Positions 1 through 8,100 of a DNA stretch of 64,000 bases are shown one piece after another. Both the position numbers and the translations under genes were made by a program. This stretch comes from Ferrimonas marina (lineage in GTDB: Bacteria > Pseudomonadota > Gammaproteobacteria > Enterobacterales > Shewanellaceae). The first letter of the stretch is position 1. Each line of letters begins with the position of its first letter. Where the stretch lies: NCBI RefSeq assembly GCF_900129905.1, contig NZ_FQXG01000006.1, forward strand, positions 82,580 through 146,579, in the 5' to 3' direction. The notes beneath the pieces are model-generated. The model was not told the DNA's origin, did not search any database, and worked only from the letters and a program-made list of their open reading frames with translations.

Positions 1-189
1 CTCGAGGTGCTGGTGCAGATGCCCATGGCGGCACGTCAACAAATGCTGGGGTTTGAGCTGGTGGAGTTTGCCCCCAACATCGACCACAGCGGCCAGGCAC
101 AGATCCACAGCAACCTGGTCTGGCGTATCCTAGAGGCCGCCGCGCCCCCTGCCTGGCTGGCTGCGCCGCTTGCTGCCGGTCAAAACTGA
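1..189 (+). CDS. C-terminal end of an arginase-family-like protein (5' truncated)
   Basis: The reading frame is open from the first base and stops at 187-189, so only the last 62 residues are present. The segment with GFELVEFAPNID, then H-S-G and LVWRIL, resembles the C-terminal strand and helix of ureohydrolases (arginase, agmatinase, formimidoglutamase), where a VE-x-x-P-x-x-D pattern precedes the last helix. The metal-binding motifs lie outside the window, so this is a weak family call. In enterobacteria the gene before yigB is xerC, but this tail does not look like the end of XerC. Confidence 0.4.
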   Translation, partial: LEVLVQMPMAARQQMLGFELVEFAPNIDHSGQAQIHSNLVWRILEAAAPPAWLAAPLAAGQN

Positions 190-231
190 GGTCACACTGG
201 GGCGCATCCCGAGATAAGGAACGCCCCATCG

Positions 232-963
232 ATGCACCGCGCCCACCGACTGCAGTTTTATCGCCGCCTCCAGCCCGTTCAGGCCCTCAGCTTTGACCTG
301 GACGATACCCTGTACGACAACCCACCGGTGCTCAAGCGAGCCGAGCAGAGGCTGGTTGACTGGTTGCAGCAGGCGATTTCGGCGCCCTTGGCAGGTGACA
401 GAGACTTCTGGCGCCTGCATAAGAACCAGGTAGCGAGCTCACAGCCTGAGCTGATGCAGTGCAGTACCCAGTGGCGTCTGGCCGCACTGACCTCCGGCGC
501 GCTGGGCTTGGGACTGGCGTCGAATGAGGCACAGCAGCTGGCACAGCAGGCGATGGAGCGCTTCCTGGTCTGGCGCAGCGATATCCAGGTGCCGGCGGAA
601 AACCTGGCACTGCTTGAGGCGCTGGCACAGCGCTATCCGCTGGCGGTGATAACCAACGGCAATGCCGATGTGTCCCGTTTTATGCCGCAGATCCCCTTTG
701 CCTGCGTACTCAACGCGGGGCCTGATGGCCCACAGAAGCCTGCGCCAGACCTGTTCCATCGCTGCTGCCAACAGCTGGGGCTGGCCCCATCGCAACTGCT
801 GCACATCGGCGATCACCCGGACACCGATGTGGCCGGAGCCCTCAGTGCCGGCTGTCAGGCGGTTTGGCTGAATCCGCGGCCCGATGGCCGGCCCCGTCCG
901 GCCGGAGCCCGTCTGCCCACCGCCGCCGTCGACTCGCTGCAGGCACTGCGCCAGCTGCTTTGA
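232..963 (+). CDS. yigB: HAD-superfamily phosphatase YigB (FMN / pyrimidine phosphatase type)
   Basis: This 243-residue HAD hydrolase is likely the YigB type, acting on FMN and on the riboflavin precursor 5-amino-6-(5-phosphoribitylamino)uracil in the cytoplasm. Motif I is FDLDDTLYDN at residues 21-30, with the nucleophilic Asp and acid/base Asp. Motif II is the VITNGN stretch. Motif III is the Lys of QKPAPDLF. Motif IV is LHIGDHPDTDVAGA. The ATG follows an AAGGA ribosome-binding site. Its position just before uvrD matches the xerC-yigB-uvrD order of enterobacteria, which supports the name. Substrate specificity cannot be read from sequence. Confidence 0.8.
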   Translation: MHRAHRLQFYRRLQPVQALSFDLDDTLYDNPPVLKRAEQRLVDWLQQAISAPLAGDRDFWRLHKNQVASSQPELMQCSTQWRLAALTSGALGLGLASNEAQQLAQQAMERFLVWRSDIQVPAENLALLEALAQRYPLAVITNGNADVSRFMPQIPFACVLNAGPDGPQKPAPDLFHRCCQQLGLAPSQLLHIGDHPDTDVAGALSAGCQAVWLNPRPDGRPRPAGARLPTAAVDSLQALRQLL

Positions 964-1003
964 TGCTGCTCGCGCCGCCGCGCTGTCTCTGGCGGTAAAA
1001 CTA

Positions 1004-1019
1004 CTGGTATAATATACAG
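1004..1019 (+). promoter_or_regulatory. LexA (SOS) box of uvrD
   Basis: The 16-mer CTGGTATAATATACAG fits the gammaproteobacterial LexA consensus CTG-N10-CAG with an AT-rich centre. It ends 32 bp before the uvrD ATG. uvrD is a classical SOS gene in E. coli and the window also encodes LexA, so repression of uvrD through this site is expected. Confidence 0.85.
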
Positions 1020-1051
1020 CTATTTTTCAATCTTCAGTGGCCTCACTACCT

Positions 1052-3217
1052 ATGTCCAGCTCCGCCCTGCTCGATAAGCTCAACGACAAACAGCGCGCCG
1101 CGGTGGAATCCCCACCGGGGGCCACCCTGGTGCTGGCCGGAGCCGGCTCCGGCAAAACCCGGGTGTTGACCCACCGCATCGCCTGGCTGCTGCAGGAGCA
1201 GGGAGAGAGCCCCTTTGCCATCCTGGCGGTGACCTTCACCAACAAGGCGGCGGCGGAGATGCGCTCACGCATCGAGGAGCTGGTGCAGGGGCCGATGGGG
1301 CGTATGTGGATCGGCACCTTCCACGGCCTGGCTCATCGCCTGCTGCGGGCTCATCACAAGGAAGCCAAGCTGCCGGAGGGGTTCCAGATCCTCGATGCCG
1401 ACGATCAGCAACGTCTGCTCAAGCGGGTGATCCGCAGCCTGGAGCTGGATGAGAAGCGCTGGCCACCGCGCCAGGCGATGGGATACATCAACGCCAAGAA
1501 GGACGAGGGCCTGCGCCCTCAGCACATCGATGCCGGCTTTAACCCGGTGGAGAAGACCTACCTGCGGATCTACCAGACCTACCAGGACGCCTGTGATCGC
1601 GCCGGCCTGGTGGACTTCGCCGAGCTGTTGCTGCGGGCCCACGAGCTGTGGCTCAACCACCCGCCGCTGCTGCGCCACTACCAGCAGCGTTTCCGCCACA
1701 TGCTGGTGGACGAATTCCAGGACACCAACAGCATCCAGTACGCCTGGGTGCGGATGTTGGCCGGAGACAGCGCCAACATCATGATCGTGGGGGACGATGA
1801 CCAGTCCATCTATGGCTGGCGTGGTGCCAAGGTGGAGAACCTTAATCAGTTCCTGCACGATTTTCCCGGTGCCAACACCGTGCGACTGGAGCAGAACTAC
1901 CGCTCCACCGGCACTATCCTTAGCGCCGCCAACGCGCTGATCGCCCACAACAACGAGCGGATGGGCAAAGAGTTGTGGACCGACGGCAAGGACGGCGAGG
2001 CGATCAGCCTCTACAGCGCCTTCAATGAGCTGGAGGAGGCCCGCTACATTGTCGGCCGCATCCAGAAACACGTGGAGGAGGGCGGTAACCTGTCGGAGTG
2101 CGCCATCCTTTATCGCTCCAATGCCCAGTCGCGGGTATTGGAAGAGGCGCTGCTGCACCGCAGCGTGCCCTATCGCATCTATGGCGGCCTGCGCTTCTTC
2201 GAGCGCCAGGAGATCAAGGACGCCCTGGGCTACCTGCGTCTAATCGCCAACCGTGATGACGACGCTGCCTTCGAGCGGGTGGTCAACACCCCTACCCGGG
2301 GGATCGGTGACCGCACCGTCGACATCATCCGCCAGACCGCCCGGACCGAGGGGATCACCCTGTGGCGGGCCTGTCAGCGTCTGCTCAGCGAGTCTGGTCT
2401 GGCCGGTCGTGCCGCCTCGGCGGTGAAGCGCTTTATGGAGCTGGTTGGCCAGCTGGAGGCGGAGACCGAGACCTATCAGCTGAAGAACCAGACCGACCAC
2501 GTGATCCAGCACTCCGGCCTGCTGGCGATGTACCAGGCGGAGAAGGGGGAGAAGGCGGAAGCCCGGGTGGAGAACCTGAAAGAACTGGTGACCGCTGCCG
2601 GCACCTTCGTCAAGGCCGAAGAGGCGGAGGATCTGGATGATCTCAATGCCTTCCTGGCCAACGCCGCGCTGGAGGCAGGCGAGCGCCAGGCCGGGGAGTC
2701 CGAGGACGCCGTCCAGCTGATGACCCTGCACACCGCCAAGGGCCTGGAGTTTCCCCAGGTGTTCATGTGTGGCGTGGAAGAGGGGTTGTTCCCCAGCCAG
2801 ATGGCGCTGGATGAGGGCAACCGCTTGGAGGAGGAGCGTCGCCTCTGTTACGTCGGGATCACCCGGGCGATGCAGAAGCTGACCATCACCTACGCTGAGT
2901 CCCGCCGTATCTATGGCAAGGAGACCCTGTCCAAGGCCAGCCGTTTTATCCGTGAGATCCCCCAGGAGTACCTGGAGGAGGTACGGCTGACCACCTCGGT
3001 GGCCACCCCGCGTCAGTACAACCGCTTCAACCAGAGTGAGCAGCGCTTTAACGAGACCGGATTCTCGCTGGGTCAGCGGGTGCACCACCCCAAGTTCGGT
3101 GACGGCGTCATCGTTAACTACGAGGGCTCTGGTCCGCAAAGCCGGGTCCAAGTGGCGTTCGATGGCCAGGGGGTGAAGTGGCTAGTGGTGGCCTACGCAC
3201 GGTTGGAGGCGAGATAA
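1052..3217 (+). CDS. uvrD: DNA helicase II (UvrD)
   Basis: This is a superfamily 1A 3'-5' helicase of 721 residues that acts in nucleotide excision repair and methyl-directed mismatch repair. Walker A is GAGSGKT at residues 30-36. Motif II DEFQDTN, the QNYRS motif and the late motif TLHTAKGLEFP are all intact. The C-terminal end (HPKFGDGVIVNYEG) is the UvrD tail that binds RNA polymerase and UvrB partners. I chose ATG 1052, giving MSSSALLDKLNDKQ, because it aligns with the E. coli N-terminus. A GTG at 1037 would add five residues. A LexA box lies directly upstream. Confidence 0.97.
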   Translation: MSSSALLDKLNDKQRAAVESPPGATLVLAGAGSGKTRVLTHRIAWLLQEQGESPFAILAVTFTNKAAAEMRSRIEELVQGPMGRMWIGTFHGLAHRLLRAHHKEAKLPEGFQILDADDQQRLLKRVIRSLELDEKRWPPRQAMGYINAKKDEGLRPQHIDAGFNPVEKTYLRIYQTYQDACDRAGLVDFAELLLRAHELWLNHPPLLRHYQQRFRHMLVDEFQDTNSIQYAWVRMLAGDSANIMIVGDDDQSIYGWRGAKVENLNQFLHDFPGANTVRLEQNYRSTGTILSAANALIAHNNERMGKELWTDGKDGEAISLYSAFNELEEARYIVGRIQKHVEEGGNLSECAILYRSNAQSRVLEEALLHRSVPYRIYGGLRFFERQEIKDALGYLRLIANRDDDAAFERVVNTPTRGIGDRTVDIIRQTARTEGITLWRACQRLLSESGLAGRAASAVKRFMELVGQLEAETETYQLKNQTDHVIQHSGLLAMYQAEKGEKAEARVENLKELVTAAGTFVKAEEAEDLDDLNAFLANAALEAGERQAGESEDAVQLMTLHTAKGLEFPQVFMCGVEEGLFPSQMALDEGNRLEEERRLCYVGITRAMQKLTITYAESRRIYGKETLSKASRFIREIPQEYLEEVRLTTSVATPRQYNRFNQSEQRFNETGFSLGQRVHHPKFGDGVIVNYEGSGPQSRVQVAFDGQGVKWLVVAYARLEAR

Positions 3218-3306
3218 CAAGGCTACTAGGTACTAGGGCGGGCTTCGCCCTTCTAGGTTCTAGGAAGGTAATTGCCTGCTTTGAAAGACGCTTCAAGCTA
3301 GCCTGC

Positions 3307-3404
3307 CTAGCACCTAGCACCTAGCACCTAGCACCTAGCACCTAGCACCTAGCACCTAGCACCTAGCACCTAGCACCTAGCACCTAGCACCTAGCACCTA
3401 GCAC
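3307..3404 (+). repeat. 14 perfect tandem copies of a 7-bp unit (CTAGCAC)
   Basis: Fourteen uninterrupted copies of CTAGCAC fill 98 bp between uvrD and its terminator. The segment before it (about 3222-3306) is rich in CTAGG words and holds a small GGGCGGGCTTCGCCC hairpin. Unit length is not a multiple of three and no reading frame uses it. The rest of the 377-bp gap after uvrD (3441-3594) holds no gene I can recognise. Confidence 0.95.
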
Positions 3405-3409
3405 CAACC

Positions 3410-3440
3410 AAAACGCCCACTCATCTGAGTGGGCGTTTTT
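3410..3440 (+). terminator. Rho-independent terminator after uvrD
   Basis: A 14-bp perfect inverted repeat (AAAACGCCCACTCA and its complement) is followed by a run of T. It is also usable from the minus strand because the stem begins with A residues, so it may serve the convergent DUF1496 gene as well. Confidence 0.9.
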
Positions 3441-3594
3441 GCGTTAGGCGGGGCTCCACGCTGTCGATAACCGGTCTCGATGAGCCTTAACCGGAGCAGG
3501 CTTACCTCGGGAATTTCGAGTGGATCTTCTGCTCGGAACCGGGCTCAAGCCGGGGCGGAGATGGGCGGTTATGCGGGTCCGATGAATAGCCAAG

Positions 3595-3894
3595 CTAGTT
3601 GATGGTGACCTTGGGCTTGTCCCGGGCGCTGAGCTGCTCCGGGGTCAGCCACATCAGCGGGCCATTCAACTCGTAGTGGTTCTTCGGGCCACAGATCATC
3701 AACTGACCGCCCAGTTCCAGCGGTGCCCCTTCCGAGTACTGCTTATTGTCGTACCAGCAGGCGCGTACCAACTGGGTGTTGTCGATCCAGACATTGGCGT
3801 CGGGCTTGCCCCGCTGGGGTAGTTGGGTCGGCGGGTTCGCCTGGACAGACAGGCTGGCCAGGGCGGCCAGCAGGGCAACAAGAACCATTCTCAT
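3595..3894 (-). CDS. DUF1496 family secreted small protein
   Basis: The product is 99 residues with a typical signal peptide (MRMVLVALLAALASLSVQA, cleavage probably after ALA/QA near residue 19). The mature part contains the DUF1496 signature: RACWYDNKQYSEGAPL, then a Gly-rich turn and a second Cys in LMICGPK. The two cysteines could form a disulfide in the periplasm. No function is established for the family. A GGAGG-like site precedes the ATG. Confidence 0.75.
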   Translation of the reverse strand: MRMVLVALLAALASLSVQANPPTQLPQRGKPDANVWIDNTQLVRACWYDNKQYSEGAPLELGGQLMICGPKNHYELNGPLMWLTPEQLSARDKPKVTIN

Positions 3895-4368
3895 GATGGC
3901 CTCCTCGGAGTGGATTCAGCGTTATTTTCTCATAAGTTTAGCGACTTGAGCGGACGAAATCTGTACAGGTCAGGTCGTCAGAATCCCAAGAAGCACCCTG
4001 CCCTGCCAGCTCCAGTCAGTAGCGTAATGGCGTGAATCAAGTTTGGGCGGAATTTTGTGCGCCAGCTCATGGCAAAAAGGGGCACCGCGCGAATCTCATT
4101 TTCTCCGCGATCACAGATTTGCCATATCTACGGTAAAACTTTGATAACCCAGCATGATCGACATCTCACTCCTGACCTAATTCGGAATAATCGCTGTTTA
4201 ACGGTGCTCTTCATCACATTTTCCCTTTGGCCGTTATGGAGAATGCACTGAGCCAAAGACTCACTTTATGGCATTGAGCACCGGGAAGTTTTCTGATTCT
4301 GATAATTCGGAATTCCCGAGCAATGCTCACCGATGGGCCGGTCGTGCGGCCCTTAACGAGGAGATGAG
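3895..4368. other. Intergenic region holding the divergent promoters of DUF1496 gene and fdh operon
   Basis: This 474-bp gap is noticeably more AT-rich than its flanks. I see no convincing ORF. It must contain the fdhX promoter, but I could not identify an FNR, NarP or Crp site that I trust. The last 20 bases carry a clear AACGAGGAG ribosome-binding site for fdhX. Confidence 0.6.
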
Positions 4369-4557
4369 ATGAAAACCACCAAGACCAACCTGGAGCGCCG
4401 TGGGCTGCTCAAGGCACTGGCCGTAGCACCTATCGCTGGTGCTGCCGTGGCTGCCGCTCCTGCCTTTGCCAACACCGCGTCCACCGCGACTGGCAAGCAG
4501 GGTTACCGTGAAACCGAGCACGTGCGTCGCTACTACGCGTCGCTGCGTGGCGAATAA
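4369..4557 (+). CDS. fdhX: Formate dehydrogenase-region Tat-target small protein FdhX
   Basis: This 62-residue protein consists of a twin-arginine leader (LERRGLLKALAV, then an Ala-rich hydrophobic stretch to APAFA) and a short tail ending in RRYYASLRGE. It matches the small Tat-target protein regularly found before fdhA in Shewanella and other proteobacteria. Its role is unknown; a subunit or maturation role for the periplasmic formate dehydrogenase is generally supposed. The stop codon is 14 bp before fdhA, so the two are co-transcribed. Confidence 0.85.
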   Translation: MKTTKTNLERRGLLKALAVAPIAGAAVAAAPAFANTASTATGKQGYRETEHVRRYYASLRGE

Positions 4558-4571
4558 GGTCGGAGACAGTC

Positions 4572-7430
4572 ATGCAACTGACTAAGAAGTCTACTGAAGT
4601 AAAAGCTGGCGCCCTGGGCCTGAACCGTCGTCAGTTCCTGAAGAACGCCGGTGTGACCACCGGTGGTATCGCCGCTGCCTCCATGCTGGGTACCGGCATG
4701 ATCAAGAAGGCCGAAGCGGCCTCCACCGATCTGAGCCAGCCGGTAGAAGTAAAGCGCACCATCTGTTCCGCCTGTGCGGTAGGTTGCGGTATCTACGCTG
4801 AAGTTCAGAACGGCGTATGGACTGGCCAAGAGCCGGCCTTCGACCACCCGTTCAACGCCGGTGGCCACTGTGCCAAGGGCGCGGCTATCCGTGAGCACGG
4901 CCACTCCACCAAGCGGGTTAAGTACCCGATGAAGCTGGAAGGCGGCAAGTGGAAGAAGCTGTCTTGGGAACAGGCGATCAACGAGATCGGCGACAAGATG
5001 CTGGAGATCAAAGAGACCTCTGGTCCGGATTCCGTGTACTTCATGGGTTCCGCCAAGTTCTCCAACGAAGGCGCCTACATGTACCGTAAGTTTGCGGCAC
5101 TGTGGGGCACCAACAACATCGACCACTCCGCTCGTATCTGTCACTCCACCTCCGTTGCCGGTGTAGCAAACACCTGGGGCTACGGTGCGCAGAGTAACTC
5201 CTTCAACGACATCCGTAACGCCAAAAACATCTTCCTGATCGGGGCTAACCCGGCAGAGGCGCACCCGGTTTCTTTGCAGCACATCCTGACTGCCAAAGAG
5301 CGTGGTGCCACCATTACCGTTGCGGATCCGCGTTTCTCCCGTACTGCTGCTCACGCCCACATCCACCTGCCGCTGCGCCCGGGTACCGATATCCCGTTGG
5401 TTTACGGCCTGATGTGGCACATCTTTGAGAACGGCTGGGAAGACAAGAACTTCATGGAGCAACGTGCCTGGGGCATGGATAAGATCCGTGAAGAGGTTAA
5501 GCGTTGGACTCCGGAAGAAGTTGAGAACGTCACCGGTTGTTCCCGTGAAGCGGTTTACGCTGCTGCCAAGCACATGCACGAGAACCGTCCGGGCACCGTT
5601 ATCTGGTGTATGGGTGGTACCCAGCACACCGTTGGTAACGCCAACACCCGTATCTACTCCATCCTGCAGCTGGTACTGGGCAACATGGGTATCCCGGGTG
5701 GCGGTACCAACATCTTCCGTGGCCACGACAACGTTCAGGGTGCCACCGATATGGGCCTGCTGTTCGACAACCTGCCGGGCTACTACGGCCTGACCACTGC
5801 TGCCTGGCAGCACTGGTGCCGTGTGTGGGACCTGCCGTTCGAGCAAGTAAAAGCCAACTTCGATCCGAACCAGTACCTGGGCAAGGATCCGATGACCACC
5901 CCGGGCATGCCGTGCTCTCGCTGGCACGACGGTGTTCTGGAAGACAAAGCCAACCTGGCTCAGAAAGACCACCTGCGTCTGGCCTTCTTCTGGGGTCAGT
6001 CCGTGAACACCCAGTCTCGTCAGATGGAAGTTCGTGACGGTCTGGACAAGCTGGAAACCGTGGTTGTTGTTGACCCGTACCCGACCATGGCCGGTGTTAT
6101 GCACCGCCGCACCGACGGCGTTTACCTGCTGCCGGCTGCCACTCAGTTCGAGTGTGAAGGTTCTCTGAACAACTCTGGCCGTTCCGTTCAGTGGCGTCAG
6201 CAGGTGGTTGAGCCCCTGTTCGAATCCAAGAACGACCTGGAGATCATGTACCGTCTGGCCAAGCGCGTTGGCATCGCCGATGACTTCACCAAGAAGATCA
6301 AGGTAACCAACAACCTGCCTGACGCTGATGACATCATGCGTGAGTACACCGTGGGCATGCGTTCCGTCGGTTACACCGGTTGGTCTCCGGAGCGTGTGAA
6401 GGCACACACCATGAACTGGGGTGACTTCTCTCGCGAAGATCTGCAAGCCAAAGGCGGCGCCAACAAGGGTGAGACCTACGGTCTGCCTTGGCCGTGCTGG
6501 GGCACTCCGGAGCAGAAGCACCCGGGTACCCACATCCTGTACCGCACCGGCATGAACGTAAACCAAGGCGGCGGTAACTTCCGTGCTCGCTTCGGTGTTG
6601 AGTTCGAAGGCGAAAGCATCCTGGCGGACGGCTCTGCCTCCAAAGACGCTGAGATCCAAGACGGTTACCCGGAGTTCTCCGATGTCCTGCTGAAGCAGCT
6701 GGGCTGGTGGGACGAGCTGACCGACGAAGAGAAAGTGGCTGCCGAAGGCCGCACCTGGGCGACCGACCTGAGCGGCGGTATCGTTCGCGTGGCTCTGGCC
6801 CACAACATGGTGCCCTACGGTAACGCCAAGGCGCGCTGCCGCGTGTGGACCTTCCCGGATGAGATCCCGGTACACCGTGAGCCTCTGTACACCCCGCGTC
6901 GTGACCTGATCGCCAAGTACCCGACCCACGAGGACATGCGCGTTCACCGTCTGCCGACCCTGTTCAAGACCATCCAGGACAAGGTTATCGCCGACGACCT
7001 GGATAAGAAGTACCCGCTGATCGCCACCTCTGGCCGTCTGGTTGAGTACGAGGGTGGTGGTGAAGAGTCTCGTTCCAGCGCTTGGCTGGCCGAGCTGCAG
7101 CAGGAAATGTTCGTTGAGATCAACCCGGCTGACGCCACCGACCGCGGTATCCGCGACGGCGACGACGTCTGGCTGGAGGGCGCCGAAGGCGGCCGTATCA
7201 AGATCAAGGCGATGGTGACTCCGCGCGTTCTGCCGGGCACCACCTGGATGCCGTACCACTTCGCCGGTGTTATGCACGACGAAGAGCTGCAATACCCTGA
7301 GTCCGGCGGTGTTAGCACCAAGCCGTACGTTGTGGGCGAATCCGCCAACACCGCACTGACCTACGGTTACGACCCGGTCGCCCAGATGCAGGAGACCAAA
7401 GCGTCCCTGTGTCAGATTGAGAAAGCGTAA
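4572..7430 (+). CDS. fdhA: Formate dehydrogenase catalytic subunit, cysteine type
   Basis: This 952-residue molybdenum/tungsten bis-MGD oxidoreductase oxidises formate to CO2 in the periplasm. A Tat signal LNRRQFLKNAG is at residues 18-28. The first [4Fe-4S] cluster uses C65, C68, C72 and C100. The metal-ligand position falls in RICHSTSVAG, where residue 190 is Cys (TGT at 5139-5141) followed by H191, so the enzyme uses cysteine and not selenocysteine; the frame has no internal UGA. The C-terminal molybdopterin-binding domain (SGRLVEYEGGGEE onward) is complete. Codon use is strongly biased to CTG, GGT, CGT, AAC, ACC and GTT, which suggests high expression. It forms an operon with fdhX, fdhB and fdhC. 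Confidence 0.95.
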   Translation: MQLTKKSTEVKAGALGLNRRQFLKNAGVTTGGIAAASMLGTGMIKKAEAASTDLSQPVEVKRTICSACAVGCGIYAEVQNGVWTGQEPAFDHPFNAGGHCAKGAAIREHGHSTKRVKYPMKLEGGKWKKLSWEQAINEIGDKMLEIKETSGPDSVYFMGSAKFSNEGAYMYRKFAALWGTNNIDHSARICHSTSVAGVANTWGYGAQSNSFNDIRNAKNIFLIGANPAEAHPVSLQHILTAKERGATITVADPRFSRTAAHAHIHLPLRPGTDIPLVYGLMWHIFENGWEDKNFMEQRAWGMDKIREEVKRWTPEEVENVTGCSREAVYAAAKHMHENRPGTVIWCMGGTQHTVGNANTRIYSILQLVLGNMGIPGGGTNIFRGHDNVQGATDMGLLFDNLPGYYGLTTAAWQHWCRVWDLPFEQVKANFDPNQYLGKDPMTTPGMPCSRWHDGVLEDKANLAQKDHLRLAFFWGQSVNTQSRQMEVRDGLDKLETVVVVDPYPTMAGVMHRRTDGVYLLPAATQFECEGSLNNSGRSVQWRQQVVEPLFESKNDLEIMYRLAKRVGIADDFTKKIKVTNNLPDADDIMREYTVGMRSVGYTGWSPERVKAHTMNWGDFSREDLQAKGGANKGETYGLPWPCWGTPEQKHPGTHILYRTGMNVNQGGGNFRARFGVEFEGESILADGSASKDAEIQDGYPEFSDVLLKQLGWWDELTDEEKVAAEGRTWATDLSGGIVRVALAHNMVPYGNAKARCRVWTFPDEIPVHREPLYTPRRDLIAKYPTHEDMRVHRLPTLFKTIQDKVIADDLDKKYPLIATSGRLVEYEGGGEESRSSAWLAELQQEMFVEINPADATDRGIRDGDDVWLEGAEGGRIKIKAMVTPRVLPGTTWMPYHFAGVMHDEELQYPESGGVSTKPYVVGESANTALTYGYDPVAQMQETKASLCQIEKA

Positions 7431-7444
7431 GGAGTTAACTCACG

Positions 7445-8020
7445 ATGGCTCAAATGAAATTTATGTGCGACACCAAGCGCTGCATCGAGTGCAACGGTTG
7501 TGTAGTTGCTTGTAAGAACGAGAACAGCGAAGCCGTAGAGTGGGGCATCCAGCGTCGCCGCGTGGTTACCATCAACGACGGTCAGCCTGGCGAAGCCTCC
7601 ATCTCCGTGGCGTGCATGCACTGTGACGACGCACCCTGCATGAAGGTGTGCCCGGCCAATGTCTTCAGCAAGACCGAAGACGGCATCGTTCTGCACGACA
7701 AAGATCGCTGCATCGGTTGTGGCTACTGCCTGTACGCCTGCCCGTTCGGCGCGCCTCAGTTCCCGAAGAAGTCTGTCTTCGGTGGCAAAGGCAAGATGGA
7801 CAAGTGCACCTTCTGTGCTGGCGGCCCGAACACCGAAGCGGGTTCCGCTGAGGAGAAGGTCAAGTACGGTGCCAACCGTATCGCCGAAGGCAAGCTGCCG
7901 ATGTGTGCCGAGCTGTGCTCCACCAAGGCCCTGCTGGCTGGTGATGCAGGCATGGTGTCCGACATCTACCGCGAGCGTGTGGTAGGTCGTGGTCACGAGA
8001 ACGCCGGCTGGGAAAAATAA
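7445..8020 (+). CDS. fdhB: Formate dehydrogenase iron-sulfur subunit
   Basis: This 191-residue ferredoxin-type subunit relays electrons from FdhA to the membrane cytochrome. Four cysteine groups are visible: CIECNGCVVAC (residues 13-23), CMHCDDAPCMKVC, CIGCGYCLYAC, and CTFC with a distant CAELC. These support four [4Fe-4S] clusters as in FdnH and NrfC-like proteins. There is no signal peptide, so it is probably exported bound to the Tat-targeted FdhA. It starts 14 bp after fdhA with a GGAG site. Confidence 0.94.
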   Translation: MAQMKFMCDTKRCIECNGCVVACKNENSEAVEWGIQRRRVVTINDGQPGEASISVACMHCDDAPCMKVCPANVFSKTEDGIVLHDKDRCIGCGYCLYACPFGAPQFPKKSVFGGKGKMDKCTFCAGGPNTEAGSAEEKVKYGANRIAEGKLPMCAELCSTKALLAGDAGMVSDIYRERVVGRGHENAGWEK

Positions 8021-8031
8021 TCCCAGGGTTT

Positions 8032-8085
8032 AAGCCGGTCTCCGGACCGGCTTGTTCTGAACAGCGTGGGCACGATGCCCACGCT
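8032..8085 (+). promoter_or_regulatory. Two consecutive hairpins between fdhB and fdhC
   Basis: The 80-bp spacer folds into two perfect stems: AAGCCGGTC/GACCGGCTT at 8032-8053 and AGCGTGGGCA/TGCCCACGCT at 8063-8085. Neither is followed by a T run, so they look like mRNA-stabilising or processing structures that set subunit ratios and not like a terminator. The fdhC ribosome-binding site AAGGAG follows immediately. Confidence 0.6.
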
Positions 8086-8100
8086 CATTAAGGAGCACTT

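Noticed and set aside
3307-3404. CRISPR-like array
   Set aside because: The 7-bp units are directly adjacent with no spacers, and there are no cas genes in the window.
5100-5200. Selenocysteine insertion site in fdhA
   Set aside because: The ligand codon is TGT and the frame has no internal TGA, so no SECIS element is needed.
4533-7292. A 919-codon open frame on the minus strand opposite fdhA
   Set aside because: It lies wholly antisense to fdhA, which has clear domains and strong codon bias. The antisense frame is open because of that bias and shows no recognisable domain.
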